64,000 nt of DNA from contig JAILHZ010000159.1 in the NCBI GenBank assembly GCA_024695545.1, positions 3,051-67,050 of the forward strand. The letters are read 5' to 3'. The translations under genes were made by a program, and so were the position numbers. Shown here in pieces: positions 1 to 8,300 of this stretch (position 1 is the first letter of the stretch; each line of letters begins with the position of its first letter). This DNA comes from Clostridiales bacterium. GTDB taxonomy: Bacteria > Bacillota_A > Clostridia > Saccharofermentanales > Saccharofermentanaceae. A model generated the notes under the pieces. It made no database searches, was not told the origin of the DNA, and saw only the letters and a program-made list of their open reading frames with translations.

Positions 1-897
1 GATCTCAGACTCATCAGTTCCTGTAGAAACGCCCACATAACCCTGAGCTGACTTATCCTTTGAACCTCCCATCGAGGAGGACATCACTTCAGGATCAGTA
101 TTCGCAACCGCCTGATGACCCGGATCAATAACTACACAATAACCGGTAAGCGAAGGTCCGCCAGCCGGGAAAGGAGTTACGGAAGGTGTGGGTGTTGCTT
201 CGGGAGCTGTAGTCTCTGTTGATGTAGACTCAGTCTGTTCCGAAGTTGTTGTCGTCTGCGATGTGCTCGGCAGTGTTGTCGTTGTCACAGAAGTACTGCT
301 TGCCGATGAATTCTTAGACTTTGAAGGCCAGTGTGTAATTGCATAAAAGATACCCATCCCGATGGCGACAACCAGAAGGATCAGTGTGGTTGCCAGAATG
401 ATCGATACACGTCTTCTCTTTGCCGCAAGACGCTGGTCACGTATTCTTCTTGCCTGAGAGGACGCAGCAGGTCTTCTTGCAGGAGTATGAGCAGAGTCAG
501 ATGGACGGCGGGCAGGTTCAGATGCACGCTTCTGCATTTCTCTTGCTGTAGCCGGTGCTACACGTGCCGCAGGTGCTTTAGGTGTTTCTTTTTGAGCAGC
601 AGGTGTCTGAGATTTCATCTCAGAATTAATAACATTCGCAGAAACTGTCTTCGGAGTTTCCATAGGAACAGCCGGTGCCTGCGGTCTCGGAGCCTCTTTA
701 GGGGCGGACGGCGCAATTTGTTTCGGTGCTCCTGAAGTCGGGACTCGACGGATCTCACTCATAAGAGACGACAGATCAAGAGGCTGCTGTTCCTCCTGAA
801 TCTCCTTTTTCTGATTCATCAGGTCACTAAGATCCGGTACACCTTTCTCACGCGGTCTATCCGATCTGAAATTTGGTCTTTCATCTGCACTGTTCAT
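1..897 (-). CDS. N-acetylmuramoyl-L-alanine amidase, membrane-anchored (partial, 3' end outside window)
   Basis: The 299 codons present start at an ATG preceded by AAGAGG and run off the left edge. Residues 1-160 are a hydrophilic, Pro/Ala/Arg-rich cytoplasmic region. Residues about 164-186 form one transmembrane helix after a basic stop (KRRR), followed by a Ser/Thr/Pro-rich linker (about 192-245). Next comes VVIDPGHQ (about 255-262), the start of an Amidase_3 catalytic domain with its first zinc-ligand His. A later Glu near the window edge (GTDESE) may be the second ligand. Such enzymes cleave the bond between MurNAc and the stem peptide outside the membrane. The long cytoplasmic tail is unusual for this family. 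The family call rests on a short piece of the domain. Confidence 0.75.
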   Translation of the reverse strand, partial: MNSADERPNFRSDRPREKGVPDLSDLMNQKKEIQEEQQPLDLSSLMSEIRRVPTSGAPKQIAPSAPKEAPRPQAPAVPMETPKTVSANVINSEMKSQTPAAQKETPKAPAARVAPATAREMQKRASEPARRPSDSAHTPARRPAASSQARRIRDQRLAAKRRRVSIILATTLILLVVAIGMGIFYAITHWPSKSKNSSASSTSVTTTTLPSTSQTTTTSEQTESTSTETTAPEATPTPSVTPFPAGGPSLTGYCVVIDPGHQAVANTDPEVMSSSMGGSKDKSAQGYVGVSTGTDESEI

Positions 898-1043
898 AGG
901 CAAACCTCTTCAAACACAAGTCTTCAGCATAGATTCTAACACAGCGCATGTAGCATCTTATTTACATCTTTGCGTAGTATTTATTACAGATTGAGTCCAA
1001 TCACCGCGGATCGGCCGTCTATCGAAAAATGTGTAAAAATGTT

Positions 1044-1072
1044 TTGAATTCCTGAAAAATATCGTATAGAAT
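1044..1072 (+). promoter_or_regulatory. Predicted sigma-A promoter of the Glf-like gene
   Basis: TTGAAT (1044-1049) and TAGAAT (1067-1072) are separated by 17 bases and lie about 30 bases before the GTG start at 1103. The 205-base gap upstream also serves the divergent amidase gene. Motif match only. Confidence 0.4.
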
Positions 1073-1102
1073 TATATTACTTTTGTATAAGGGGAAGTTT
1101 TT

Positions 1103-2254
1103 GTGGTAAAGAAAGATGCTTTAGTTATCGGCCTCGGGATTTCCGGGTGCGCGGCAGCTCGTCTTTTGGCGGAGTCGGGCTATTCCGTAACCTGTTTTGA
1201 GGCGGATTCCCATATCGGCGGTTCTCTCTTTGAGGATGTACGTCCGAACGGCATCCGTGTGCAGACACGCGGTCCGCAGATCTTCCACACTGACAGCGAG
1301 AACACTTATCAGTTTATAAAGCGGTTCGGTTCTTTTTTCCCGTACCGCCACCGTGTCTTTCTCTCATGTCAGAACAAGCTCGTTCCCCTTCCGCTCAATG
1401 CGAATTCTCTTAAAGCACTCTTCGGAGTTAAGCAGGCAGAAGCCCTTTTATCCCGGATCTCTTCTGCTTTTCCGGACGAACGGAGAATTTCCGTTGACCG
1501 CCTGATCGACTGTCATGATGCAAAACTGATCGACCTTGGACGTTTTATGATCGAGAATATTCTCACATTGGACATCAACCACAAGGAAGGCAGTTCTTTT
1601 GCCCCGGCGGATGACTCCTATATGAATGATGCTTATGTCGATATCGGAAGCGATGACTGTTACTATACGGACAGTATTCAGGCTATGCCGATGCAGGGAT
1701 TCATGTCAGTTATGGAGCACATGATCGACCATCCTGCGATCAATGTCTATCTGAATACTAATGCTCTGTCAAGGATCTCCATCCACCAGGATGAATCTAC
1801 TGTGCTTCTCGACGGCGTACCTTTCCATGGACCGATCATCTATACACCCGCTCTCGACAAACTTTTCAAGTTCTGTTACGGAGCACTTCCCTATCGCGAA
1901 GGAAGAGTCTCCTTTAAGGATATAAAGACAGATTTTCAGAACGACTGCGCCGTGATCCTCTCACCTAAGGATAAGGAAACTATCCGTATTTCCGAGAGCA
2001 AATACATGACGCTTCAGAATATCGAAGGACATACTACCCTTTGTCTGGAATCCCCATACGTATCCGCATCCAGAGGAAATATAGAACCCTTTGAGCCGGC
2101 TATTTCTGAGGAGAGTCTGAAGCTGTATGGAAAATACGCAGATCTTGTGAAGTCCTGTCCTTCGATCCATCCGCTCGGGCGCATTGCCTGCTTCCGGAAT
2201 CTCTCTATCGCAGAGAGCATCGAGCAGGCGATCGAAGTTATCTCCCGTTTCTAA
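1103..2254 (+). CDS. UDP-galactopyranose mutase-like FAD protein
   Basis: A 383-residue protein starting at GTG (1103) with AAGGGGAAG just upstream. A Rossmann GLGISG motif at residues 10-15, Glu33 and HIGGS match FAD binding. GPQIFHT (57-63) and the C-terminal GRIACFRNLSIAES match the GAHIFHT and GRL-Y-Y-M regions of UDP-galactopyranose mutases. These flavoenzymes interconvert UDP-Galp and UDP-Galf for surface glycans. The sequence is divergent, so it could be another member of the same amine-oxidase-like fold. No glycan genes flank it: the amidase is divergent and the c-di-AMP gene convergent. Confidence 0.7.
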   Translation: MVKKDALVIGLGISGCAAARLLAESGYSVTCFEADSHIGGSLFEDVRPNGIRVQTRGPQIFHTDSENTYQFIKRFGSFFPYRHRVFLSCQNKLVPLPLNANSLKALFGVKQAEALLSRISSAFPDERRISVDRLIDCHDAKLIDLGRFMIENILTLDINHKEGSSFAPADDSYMNDAYVDIGSDDCYYTDSIQAMPMQGFMSVMEHMIDHPAINVYLNTNALSRISIHQDESTVLLDGVPFHGPIIYTPALDKLFKFCYGALPYREGRVSFKDIKTDFQNDCAVILSPKDKETIRISESKYMTLQNIEGHTTLCLESPYVSASRGNIEPFEPAISEESLKLYGKYADLVKSCPSIHPLGRIACFRNLSIAESIEQAIEVISRF

Positions 2255-2269
2255 GAAGATTTAAGCGCT

Positions 2270-3712
2270 TTACTCTTCCGAATTCCTGGTATGAACAGAA
2301 ACCGGTACATCTTCCGGTCTCTGCATAGAAACACGGAAGTAAACATTCTCATCGCACTTGACATTAACTTTCAGGCGGACAGAACCGGTCGTGTCAACAT
2401 TAGCCAGATCAAGATATGCCGAGAGGTCAGAAGCAGACAGATTATCCACGACATTCTTACGACCGACAATTCGTACCGTTACGTTCTGCATCGGGTACTC
2501 TGTCGCCAGATTCTTCTCTTCCATGATCTGGGCATTCTCATACTGCAGCTGCAGTGTAAAAGTTCTTTCTGTAACCGGATTGGTCGTTACCTGGATATAC
2601 ATCCAGAGCATCAGCGAGAACAGGAAAGAAATCAGAAGCAGCAGTGCGTTTCTTGCACGCTTGCCCTTCTTTGCTGTCTTTCTCTTTCTGGCAACGACCG
2701 GTACCGTCTCATCATCTCTCTCGTCATCTGCATCATCGCGGGAAGAGGCAGCTACCGAAAAAGCAGTAACCGGCTCAGAAGCGGATGCTGCAGCGATCTT
2801 GGCCTTCTTGCCGTTCTTCTTGTTATGCTTCTTAACACGGATAGCAAGTTTACCGGTCGTTCCTCCGGTGATACCGAGAAGATAGAACAGATTCTTGCGA
2901 AGATCAGCACCGTCTTTCATCTCATAGAGCGTACCATCAACAGCAACAGAGATCGTTCCTCGTTCTTCTGAAACAACAACTGCTACCGTATCACCGATCT
3001 CGCTGGCGCCTACCGCAGCTCTGTGACGGGTGCCATATCGTTCGATCATATGGAACGTCTCTGACAGCGGCACATGGCATCTGGCCGCAATGATCCTTCC
3101 GTCACGGATCAGAAGCGCACCGTCATGCATAGGCGATCCTTTATAGAAAATAGACTGAAGCATAGAATTCGTAACGGAGGAATCCAGACGGACAACATTC
3201 TCCTGCTTCAGGAGCTCCGAAAGCTTCGTCGATCTTTCCAGAAGCATGATCGCACCGGTATACGTCTTACTCATCTCCGTACATGCCTTGACGATCTCAT
3301 CGACCATCGTGACATAACGGAGCTGATCGTCCGAGTCATCATTTAAGATTACATTCGAAAACGAAGAGAAAGATTTCAATCCTACCGTCTCCAGAGCATG
3401 ACGGAGTTCCGGCTGGAAGATTACGACGAACAGGATCGCAATGATATAGAGCAGTTTATTGAAAATGAAACCGACCATTTCCAAGCCGAGGAAACTGCAG
3501 AACAGTACAAATACCAGAATAAGCAGAACACCCTTCAGGAGCTGCCATGCACGTGTATCACGGATGATCTTGAGTATCTCATAGAGAATAAAAGTAACCA
3601 GGAGAATGTCGATCACATAGCGAACCAGGTCCAGCGGCCCGCCAAAAAACATATAACCGCTGTCCAAACTGGAAAAGACTTCACGGATAAATCCTGTGAA
3701 ATTCTCGAACAT
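2270..3712 (-). CDS. cdaA: Diadenylate cyclase CdaA fused to a CdaR-type YbbR domain
   Basis: A 480-residue protein. Three N-terminal membrane helices (about 28-50, 60-77, 82-99) precede a DisA_N domain with the hallmark DGA (197-199) and RHR (229-231) motifs, which makes c-di-AMP from two ATP. After a charged linker (about 293-355) comes a fourth membrane helix (about 356-373) and one YbbR-like beta domain (about 380-470). In most Firmicutes CdaA and its extracellular regulator CdaR are separate adjacent genes; here one reading frame covers both, and CdaR is reduced to a single YbbR repeat. The usual glmM neighbour is absent. It lies 91 bases downstream of the crp-like gene and may be co-transcribed with it. 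Confidence 0.9.
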   Translation of the reverse strand: MFENFTGFIREVFSSLDSGYMFFGGPLDLVRYVIDILLVTFILYEILKIIRDTRAWQLLKGVLLILVFVLFCSFLGLEMVGFIFNKLLYIIAILFVVIFQPELRHALETVGLKSFSSFSNVILNDDSDDQLRYVTMVDEIVKACTEMSKTYTGAIMLLERSTKLSELLKQENVVRLDSSVTNSMLQSIFYKGSPMHDGALLIRDGRIIAARCHVPLSETFHMIERYGTRHRAAVGASEIGDTVAVVVSEERGTISVAVDGTLYEMKDGADLRKNLFYLLGITGGTTGKLAIRVKKHNKKNGKKAKIAAASASEPVTAFSVAASSRDDADDERDDETVPVVARKRKTAKKGKRARNALLLLISFLFSLMLWMYIQVTTNPVTERTFTLQLQYENAQIMEEKNLATEYPMQNVTVRIVGRKNVVDNLSASDLSAYLDLANVDTTGSVRLKVNVKCDENVYFRVSMQRPEDVPVSVHTRNSEE

Positions 3713-3803
3713 GATGCTTCCCCTTCCGTATCGATTTCTCTTAATTATATCACATAACTATTTGAGATGGCGAATAACACCGAGTCAGGGCAGGAAGCCC
3801 AAT

Positions 3804-4478
3804 TCAAACTTCACCGAGTTCTTTTCGAAGAGATGCGATATCCGGAAGCTCAACCGTCCGTCCCGCGACCCTGATCTTCCCTTCTTTCTCCATCAGCGTA
3901 AGTTCTCTTGAGAAACTCGGGCGCGGGATGGAAAGGAACTTGGCGATCACTTCTTTGGATACAGGAAGAATTACACGTTCCGGTTCCGAAACGTCATAGA
4001 GAGACAGAAGATAAAACGAGATCTTCTGTCTTACCGTCTTAAGGGAAAGCAGAGTGATCCGCTGGTCCTGCGCTTTCATCCTCCGGAAAAGCACCTGAAG
4101 ATAATTGTCTTTTAAGACCGGGTATTGATCCATCATATCCGAAAGCTGATCGACGGCGATTGTGATAATGACCACATCCGAGACCGCCTCGAGCGTGTTT
4201 GAGTATCTCCCCTCTTTTTCAAAAACAAGTTCTTCTCCGAAACAGTCTCCGGGAGCAAGAAGGCGGATCGTAGAGTATTCTCCGGCGGGCGTATATTTCT
4301 GCACAGCCGCCACACCCTCGGTCACGATATATAAAGACTTACAGACATCTCCTTCAGAAACGATCAGTTCACCGCGAGCCCATTTCTTCATACGGGTCAG
4401 TGAAAGAACTGCTTCCTTGACCTGATCATCAAGTCCATTCAGCAATGGAAGGTCCATGTCTTTTCTCTCCTGTTTCAT
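3804..4478 (-). CDS. Crp/Fnr-family transcriptional regulator
   Basis: A 224-residue protein with an N-terminal cyclic-nucleotide-binding-like beta roll (GELIVSEGD, GDCFGEE), a long dimerisation helix near the middle, and a C-terminal winged helix (VSKEVIAKFLSIPRPSFSRE). No Fnr-type cysteine cluster is visible, so it is probably not an iron-sulfur oxygen sensor. Its ATG overlaps the nagA stop by four bases (ATGA), so the two are translationally coupled. Control of amino-sugar use is a context-based guess. Confidence 0.85.
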   Translation of the reverse strand: MKQERKDMDLPLLNGLDDQVKEAVLSLTRMKKWARGELIVSEGDVCKSLYIVTEGVAAVQKYTPAGEYSTIRLLAPGDCFGEELVFEKEGRYSNTLEAVSDVVIITIAVDQLSDMMDQYPVLKDNYLQVLFRRMKAQDQRITLLSLKTVRQKISFYLLSLYDVSEPERVILPVSKEVIAKFLSIPRPSFSRELTLMEKEGKIRVAGRTVELPDIASLRKELGEV

Positions 4479-5659
4479 ACTCCCGTCTCCTTTATCGGCT
4501 TATCGGGATCAGCTTCCGCAACCAGTTTCCCCTTTACGAACACTTTCCTTACACGGTACTGACTGTCCAGGGCAACCATATCCGCACATTTCCCGATCTC
4601 GAGTGTGCCTGTTTCATTCTCAATATGAAGAACTCGCGCAGGATTCAGCGTACATGCCTTTAAAGCCGTACGAAGCGGCATTCCCATCTTAAGGAGATTG
4701 AGAAAACACGTATGGATATCCGTAGTGGATCCGGCGAGCCGTCCGTTACCGAAGTCAGTGCGTCCGGCTATGACTCGGACCATTGTTCCTCCCAGAGAAT
4801 ACTCGCCGTCCGGCATTCCCGCCGCACGCATCGCGTCTGAAACCGCAACCGCACGGTCTTCCCCAAGCGAAGCCAGAGCGATCTTCAGTACCGACGGGTG
4901 TACATGCATCCTATCACAGATCAGCTCACAGGTAACATCAGGATCTTCCAAAAGCGCCCCCACACTTCCCGGTTCGTGATGGGAAAGTGGATTCATCGCA
5001 TTGAAAAGATGCGTTCCATGAGAGATCCCTGCCCGTATCGCATTCCTGCAGCACTCATAAGTCGATGCGGTATGCGCCGCAGAAAGAACATACTTATCTT
5101 TCATACGGGAAATGAAATCAATGGCGCCGGGAAGCTCCGGTGCAATATCGATAATGGAGATCAGGTCATCAGAAAAACCGCTCAGTATTTCTTCAATATA
5201 GTCTGAAGAAGGATCGAGCGCATATTCCGTATTCTGTACACCGCATTTCTCTTTCGAGAGAAACGGACCCTCCAGGCGGACACCGAGCATCCTTGCCCCG
5301 CAGGGCTCTTCTCTTCGGAAATGGTCAGCGGCAATAAGGACCCGGATCACATCCTCCTTCGGAATCATCATGGTCGTAGGACAGAAGGATGTCACGCCTT
5401 TTCTCGCAAGAAAAGAAGCAACCGTCTGAAAGCTCTCCACGTTACCGTCGGAAATATCCGCGTCCATGGCGCCATGAATATGAAGATCAATAAAACCCGG
5501 GATCAGGATCAAGCCCGACAGATCATATTCCTCTTCATCTGCGGGAACCGAAAGGACTTCTTTCGCGATAGCGGTGATCCTGCCGTTATCTGCGGTCAGA
5601 GTCATATCCTTCAGAATCGAAAAGGACGCATCCACAATATCCACGTGATTCAGGCGCAT
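4475..5659 (-). CDS. nagA: N-acetylglucosamine-6-phosphate deacetylase
   Basis: A 394-residue cytoplasmic amidohydrolase converting GlcNAc-6-P to GlcN-6-P and acetate. Visible motifs are HIHG near the N-terminus (metal HxH), RLEGPFL, AAHTAST, THLFNAM and VSDAM, in family order. The open frame extends to 5788, but the ATG at 5659 has AAGGAT about 9 bases upstream and gives the normal family length; the extra N-terminal 43 residues are basic and Cys-rich, unlike NagA. The stop overlaps the start of the crp-like gene. No nagB is in the window. Confidence 0.92.
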   Translation of the reverse strand: MRLNHVDIVDASFSILKDMTLTADNGRITAIAKEVLSVPADEEEYDLSGLILIPGFIDLHIHGAMDADISDGNVESFQTVASFLARKGVTSFCPTTMMIPKEDVIRVLIAADHFRREEPCGARMLGVRLEGPFLSKEKCGVQNTEYALDPSSDYIEEILSGFSDDLISIIDIAPELPGAIDFISRMKDKYVLSAAHTASTYECCRNAIRAGISHGTHLFNAMNPLSHHEPGSVGALLEDPDVTCELICDRMHVHPSVLKIALASLGEDRAVAVSDAMRAAGMPDGEYSLGGTMVRVIAGRTDFGNGRLAGSTTDIHTCFLNLLKMGMPLRTALKACTLNPARVLHIENETGTLEIGKCADMVALDSQYRVRKVFVKGKLVAEADPDKPIKETGV

Positions 5660-5699
5660 AAGTCTTTGATCCTTCCCGTTCCTTCCATACTTCAGTTTC

Positions 5700-5729
5700 A
5701 TTTTACATCCAAAAGCACTCGACGGGCAA
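5700..5729 (-). promoter_or_regulatory. Possible nagA promoter containing an AAAAGCAC word
   Basis: On the minus strand TTGCCC (5724-5729) and TAAAAT (5700-5705) are 18 bases apart, about 40 bases before the chosen nagA start. One copy of the repeated AAAAGCAC word (5711-5718) lies in the spacer. The -35 match is weak. Confidence 0.3.
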
Positions 5730-5814
5730 CCGCGCCGGATCCGCCGCTTCCTATCGCAAACGTGGCATTTTTCTTCACGAAAAGGCACATTTTTGCATTT
5801 TTACGAAAATCCAT

Positions 5815-5843
5815 GTCCCATTAGGAAAAATTGGGACTATAAT
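5815..5843 (+). promoter_or_regulatory. ilvE promoter with an inverted repeat over the -35 to -10 region
   Basis: A consensus TATAAT (5838-5843) is directly preceded by an inverted repeat, GTCCCA (5815-5820) and TGGGAC (5832-5837), separated by 11 bases. The repeat covers where the -35 box would be and no good -35 is visible, so a regulator probably binds here. AGGAGG (5873-5878) serves the ATG at 5884. Confidence 0.5.
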
Positions 5844-5883
5844 CGAAGTCAGAAAATCAATATATATACATAGGAGGATTATT

Positions 5884-6963
5884 ATGTTCCCAGAAATCAC
5901 GGTTACTAAGACAACCTCACCTAGACAGAAACCGCAGCCGGGTCAGCCGCTGCCGTTCGGACATATCTTCTCTGACCACATGTTCGTTATGGACTATGTA
6001 GAGGGTCAGGGCTGGATCAATCCGAGAATCGTTCCTTATGGTCCGTTCGAGATCGAGCCGTCCGCTATGGTATTCCATTATGGCCAGGCAGTATTCGAAG
6101 GCCTTAAGGCATATAAGTGTGAAGATGGTTCCATCAACCTCTTCCGTCCTGCCTGCAACTTCGAGCGTATGAACAACAGTAACGACCGTCTCGTCATTCC
6201 GAAGGTTGACGTAGACTTCTGTGTACATGCTACAAAGATGCTCGTTGACATCGACAAGGATTGGATCCCGTCCGGCAAGGGTGAGTCCATGTACATCCGT
6301 CCGTTCGTTATCGCAACAGACCCGTATCTCGGCGTTCGTCCTTCGAACACATATAAGTTCTTCATCCTGCTCTCACCTTCCGGTGCTTATTATGCACATG
6401 GTATCCAGCCGGTTAAGATCTATGTTGAGGACAAGTACGTTCGTGCAGTTCGTGGCGGTACCGGTTTCACCAAGTGCGCAGGCAACTACGGCTGCTCACT
6501 GATCGCTCAGACGATCGCTCATGACTCCGGTTACGAGCAGGTACTCTGGCTCGACGGTGTTGAGCAGAAGTACATCGAGGAAGTCGGCGCTATGAACATC
6601 ATGTTCATCATCGACAACAAGCTCGTTACTCCTTCTCTGGCAGCAGGTTCCATCCTGCCGGGTATTACAAGAAGATCCTGCATCGAGATCGCTAAGGATA
6701 TGGGCCTCGAAGTTGAAGAGAGAAAGATCTCCATTGAAGAGGTTATTGAAGCAGGTAAGTCCGGACGTATGCAGGAGTGCTTCGGTTGCGGTACAGCAGC
6801 TGTTGTTTCTCCGGTTGGCGAGCTCAAGTATGAGGACACCGTCATCACCATCAACAATGGTCAGATCGGTCCGATCACACAGAAATTCTACGATACCATT
6901 ACAGGTATCCAGAGCGGAAAAGTTGACGACAAATTCGGCTGGGTAACCAAGGTAGATCTTTGA
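5884..6963 (+). CDS. ilvE: Branched-chain amino acid aminotransferase
   Basis: A 359-residue class IV PLP aminotransferase that exchanges amino groups between Leu/Ile/Val and 2-oxoglutarate. The PLP lysine lies in GFTKCAGNY. EEVGAMN and GCGTAAVVSPVG are the conserved cofactor-binding motifs, and FHYGQAVFEGLKAY the N-terminal signature. Length is normal. It is a single-gene unit with its own promoter and a strong terminator. With the Vor and Ior complexes elsewhere in the window it can supply or consume branched-chain 2-oxoacids. Confidence 0.96.
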   Translation: MFPEITVTKTTSPRQKPQPGQPLPFGHIFSDHMFVMDYVEGQGWINPRIVPYGPFEIEPSAMVFHYGQAVFEGLKAYKCEDGSINLFRPACNFERMNNSNDRLVIPKVDVDFCVHATKMLVDIDKDWIPSGKGESMYIRPFVIATDPYLGVRPSNTYKFFILLSPSGAYYAHGIQPVKIYVEDKYVRAVRGGTGFTKCAGNYGCSLIAQTIAHDSGYEQVLWLDGVEQKYIEEVGAMNIMFIIDNKLVTPSLAAGSILPGITRRSCIEIAKDMGLEVEERKISIEEVIEAGKSGRMQECFGCGTAAVVSPVGELKYEDTVITINNGQIGPITQKFYDTITGIQSGKVDDKFGWVTKVDL

Positions 6964-6973
6964 TTCAAAAGCC

Positions 6974-7058
6974 CGTTTTCCGAAGCGGAAAACGCACATA
7001 AAAAACTGATCAAAAAGAGCCGTCTCCGACAAGATCGGAGGCGGCTCTATCTCTTTTA
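6974..7058 (+). terminator. ilvE terminator (two hairpins)
   Basis: A perfect 9-bp stem (6974-6994, loop AAG) is followed by a 13-bp stem (7017-7047, loop CAAGA, one G-T pair) and the T-rich TATCTCTTTTA. The second is a typical rho-independent terminator. Confidence 0.85.
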
Positions 7059-7080
7059 TATCAATGCTTTTCAGACACAT

Positions 7081-7112
7081 ACAAAAATAACCACCTGATA
7101 AAATCAGATGGC
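7081..7112 (-). terminator. Terminator for the RDD-gene cluster
   Basis: Read on the minus strand, a 9-bp stem (CCATCTGAT / ATCAGGTGG with one G-T pair, loop TTT) is followed by TTATTTTTG. It lies about 130 bases beyond the RDD stop codon. Confidence 0.65.
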
Positions 7113-7241
7113 CATTCTTGTAGTTACAAAATACGGATGATCTTTCCGTCTTTCTGTGAAAATAATACCATGTATTTGTCAAAATAACAAGTGTCAAAAA
7201 GTATCTTCACAGAATTGTAAAATGCTTTCAATTTTGACGGA

Positions 7242-7811
7242 TCAGAAACTGAAAATCTTGAAGTCGGAAAGACCGATACGGAAGTTCAGACCGAGTACTT
7301 TTCTATATGTAATAATGAAGAAAATGAGCAGTGCAATTCCTGCAAGAACAGTAAGTACTCCAACGAACCTCGGCATTCTTGTCGAGTTGGTAACGTTGGT
7401 CTTGGCAATACGGTCATGCCATGTACGGGAATCCGGATCTCCGGAACCGCTTACATAAGAGATAAGGCCGGGAATAACCGTAAACAGGCAGATAATCTTG
7501 AAGAAGCTTCTGAGGATGCAGTAGATCATGGAGTTACCCATATGGAAATCCACATCACAGTTCATCGCCAGTTTACCGGGTGTCGTAGCAAAGAGTCTGA
7601 CAAGAAGAATGTCCAGAACAAAATAAGAAACGATCATTACGATGCCCAGTTTGATCAGCTGGTCACGGGAAAGGATCGCTTCCTCAACCTCTGTATTGAT
7701 CTCAGATGCCGAGAAGACCAGCATAGCGACTCCACCGGCAAATCCGAGAAACGTAATTAAATCCAAGAACACCGCACAAAAGCGGTCAACCATTGAAGCA
7801 TTGGTATTCAT
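7242..7811 (-). CDS. RDD-family integral membrane protein
   Basis: A 189-residue protein with about four hydrophobic segments (about 13-33, 52-75, 98-118, 145-168). VDRFCAVFLD near the N-terminus, TTPGKLAM, and WHDRIAKT before the last helix are the features that define the RDD family. Functions of RDD proteins are mostly unknown; some are linked to ion transport. It is the last gene of the minus-strand cluster that starts with the dehydroquinate-synthase-like gene. Confidence 0.85.
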   Translation of the reverse strand: MNTNASMVDRFCAVFLDLITFLGFAGGVAMLVFSASEINTEVEEAILSRDQLIKLGIVMIVSYFVLDILLVRLFATTPGKLAMNCDVDFHMGNSMIYCILRSFFKIICLFTVIPGLISYVSGSGDPDSRTWHDRIAKTNVTNSTRMPRFVGVLTVLAGIALLIFFIITYRKVLGLNFRIGLSDFKIFSF

Positions 7812-7861
7812 AATCTACCCCCCTGTATATATTTCGAATATAACACTTTCAAAAAAACGCG

Positions 7862-8299
7862 TCAATTCGACGAAGTTCCATAGTAAAAGAAACACTTAAG
7901 TATGTCTCCGGACTCCCATCTGAAATTCAGCGACTGGAATTGTCCCGGCTGTAGCGGCGTATACTTGGCCTCGTCATTGCAGTGGGTCATCTCAACATAT
8001 TCCGGATCCTCCGGGATATCTTTTGAAAAGAAACCCAGAAGTTCTTTATCGTTTAATGAAATCTGCGCATTGGTACAGTTCTCCGGAATCAGAATATCCA
8101 TCCTGAAACGAGTCGGCTGATCCATAAGGAACAGAAATCCCAAAACTGTTCTATCCTCTTTGGGAGATGTTACACGCTGGCTGACCGTAACTTCGCTTCC
8201 ATCCAGCGTAAAGTGATAATCCCGGTCCTCAAGTTCACTTATAACCAGACCTGCAAACCGGTCGCCGCGGATGAGCTGGTCTTCTCCACTTTCCTGCAT
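7862..8299 (-). CDS. Hypothetical protein, possible beta-sandwich
   Basis: The ATG at 8299 with AGGAG six bases upstream gives 145 residues; a longer open frame to 8533 is the shadow of the neighbouring gene. There is no signal peptide or membrane helix. The middle (FRMDILIPENCTNAQISLN) and the end (FRWESGDILKCFF) resemble, in spacing, the C-terminal beta-sandwich of GH127-type glycosidases, but the similarity is weak. Its start lies one base past the stop of the upstream M28-like gene, so the two are coupled. Function unknown. Confidence 0.65.
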   Translation of the reverse strand: MQESGEDQLIRGDRFAGLVISELEDRDYHFTLDGSEVTVSQRVTSPKEDRTVLGFLFLMDQPTRFRMDILIPENCTNAQISLNDKELLGFFSKDIPEDPEYVEMTHCNDEAKYTPLQPGQFQSLNFRWESGDILKCFFYYGTSSN

Positions 8300-8300
8300 A

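Noticed and set aside
5660..5788. 43-residue N-terminal extension of NagA
   Set aside because: Better ribosome site at the inner ATG and family length fits; the extension overlaps a plausible promoter.
5844..5883. Possible T-box or attenuator before ilvE
   Set aside because: The leader is about 40 bases, too short for a T-box, and has no terminator hairpin or leader peptide.
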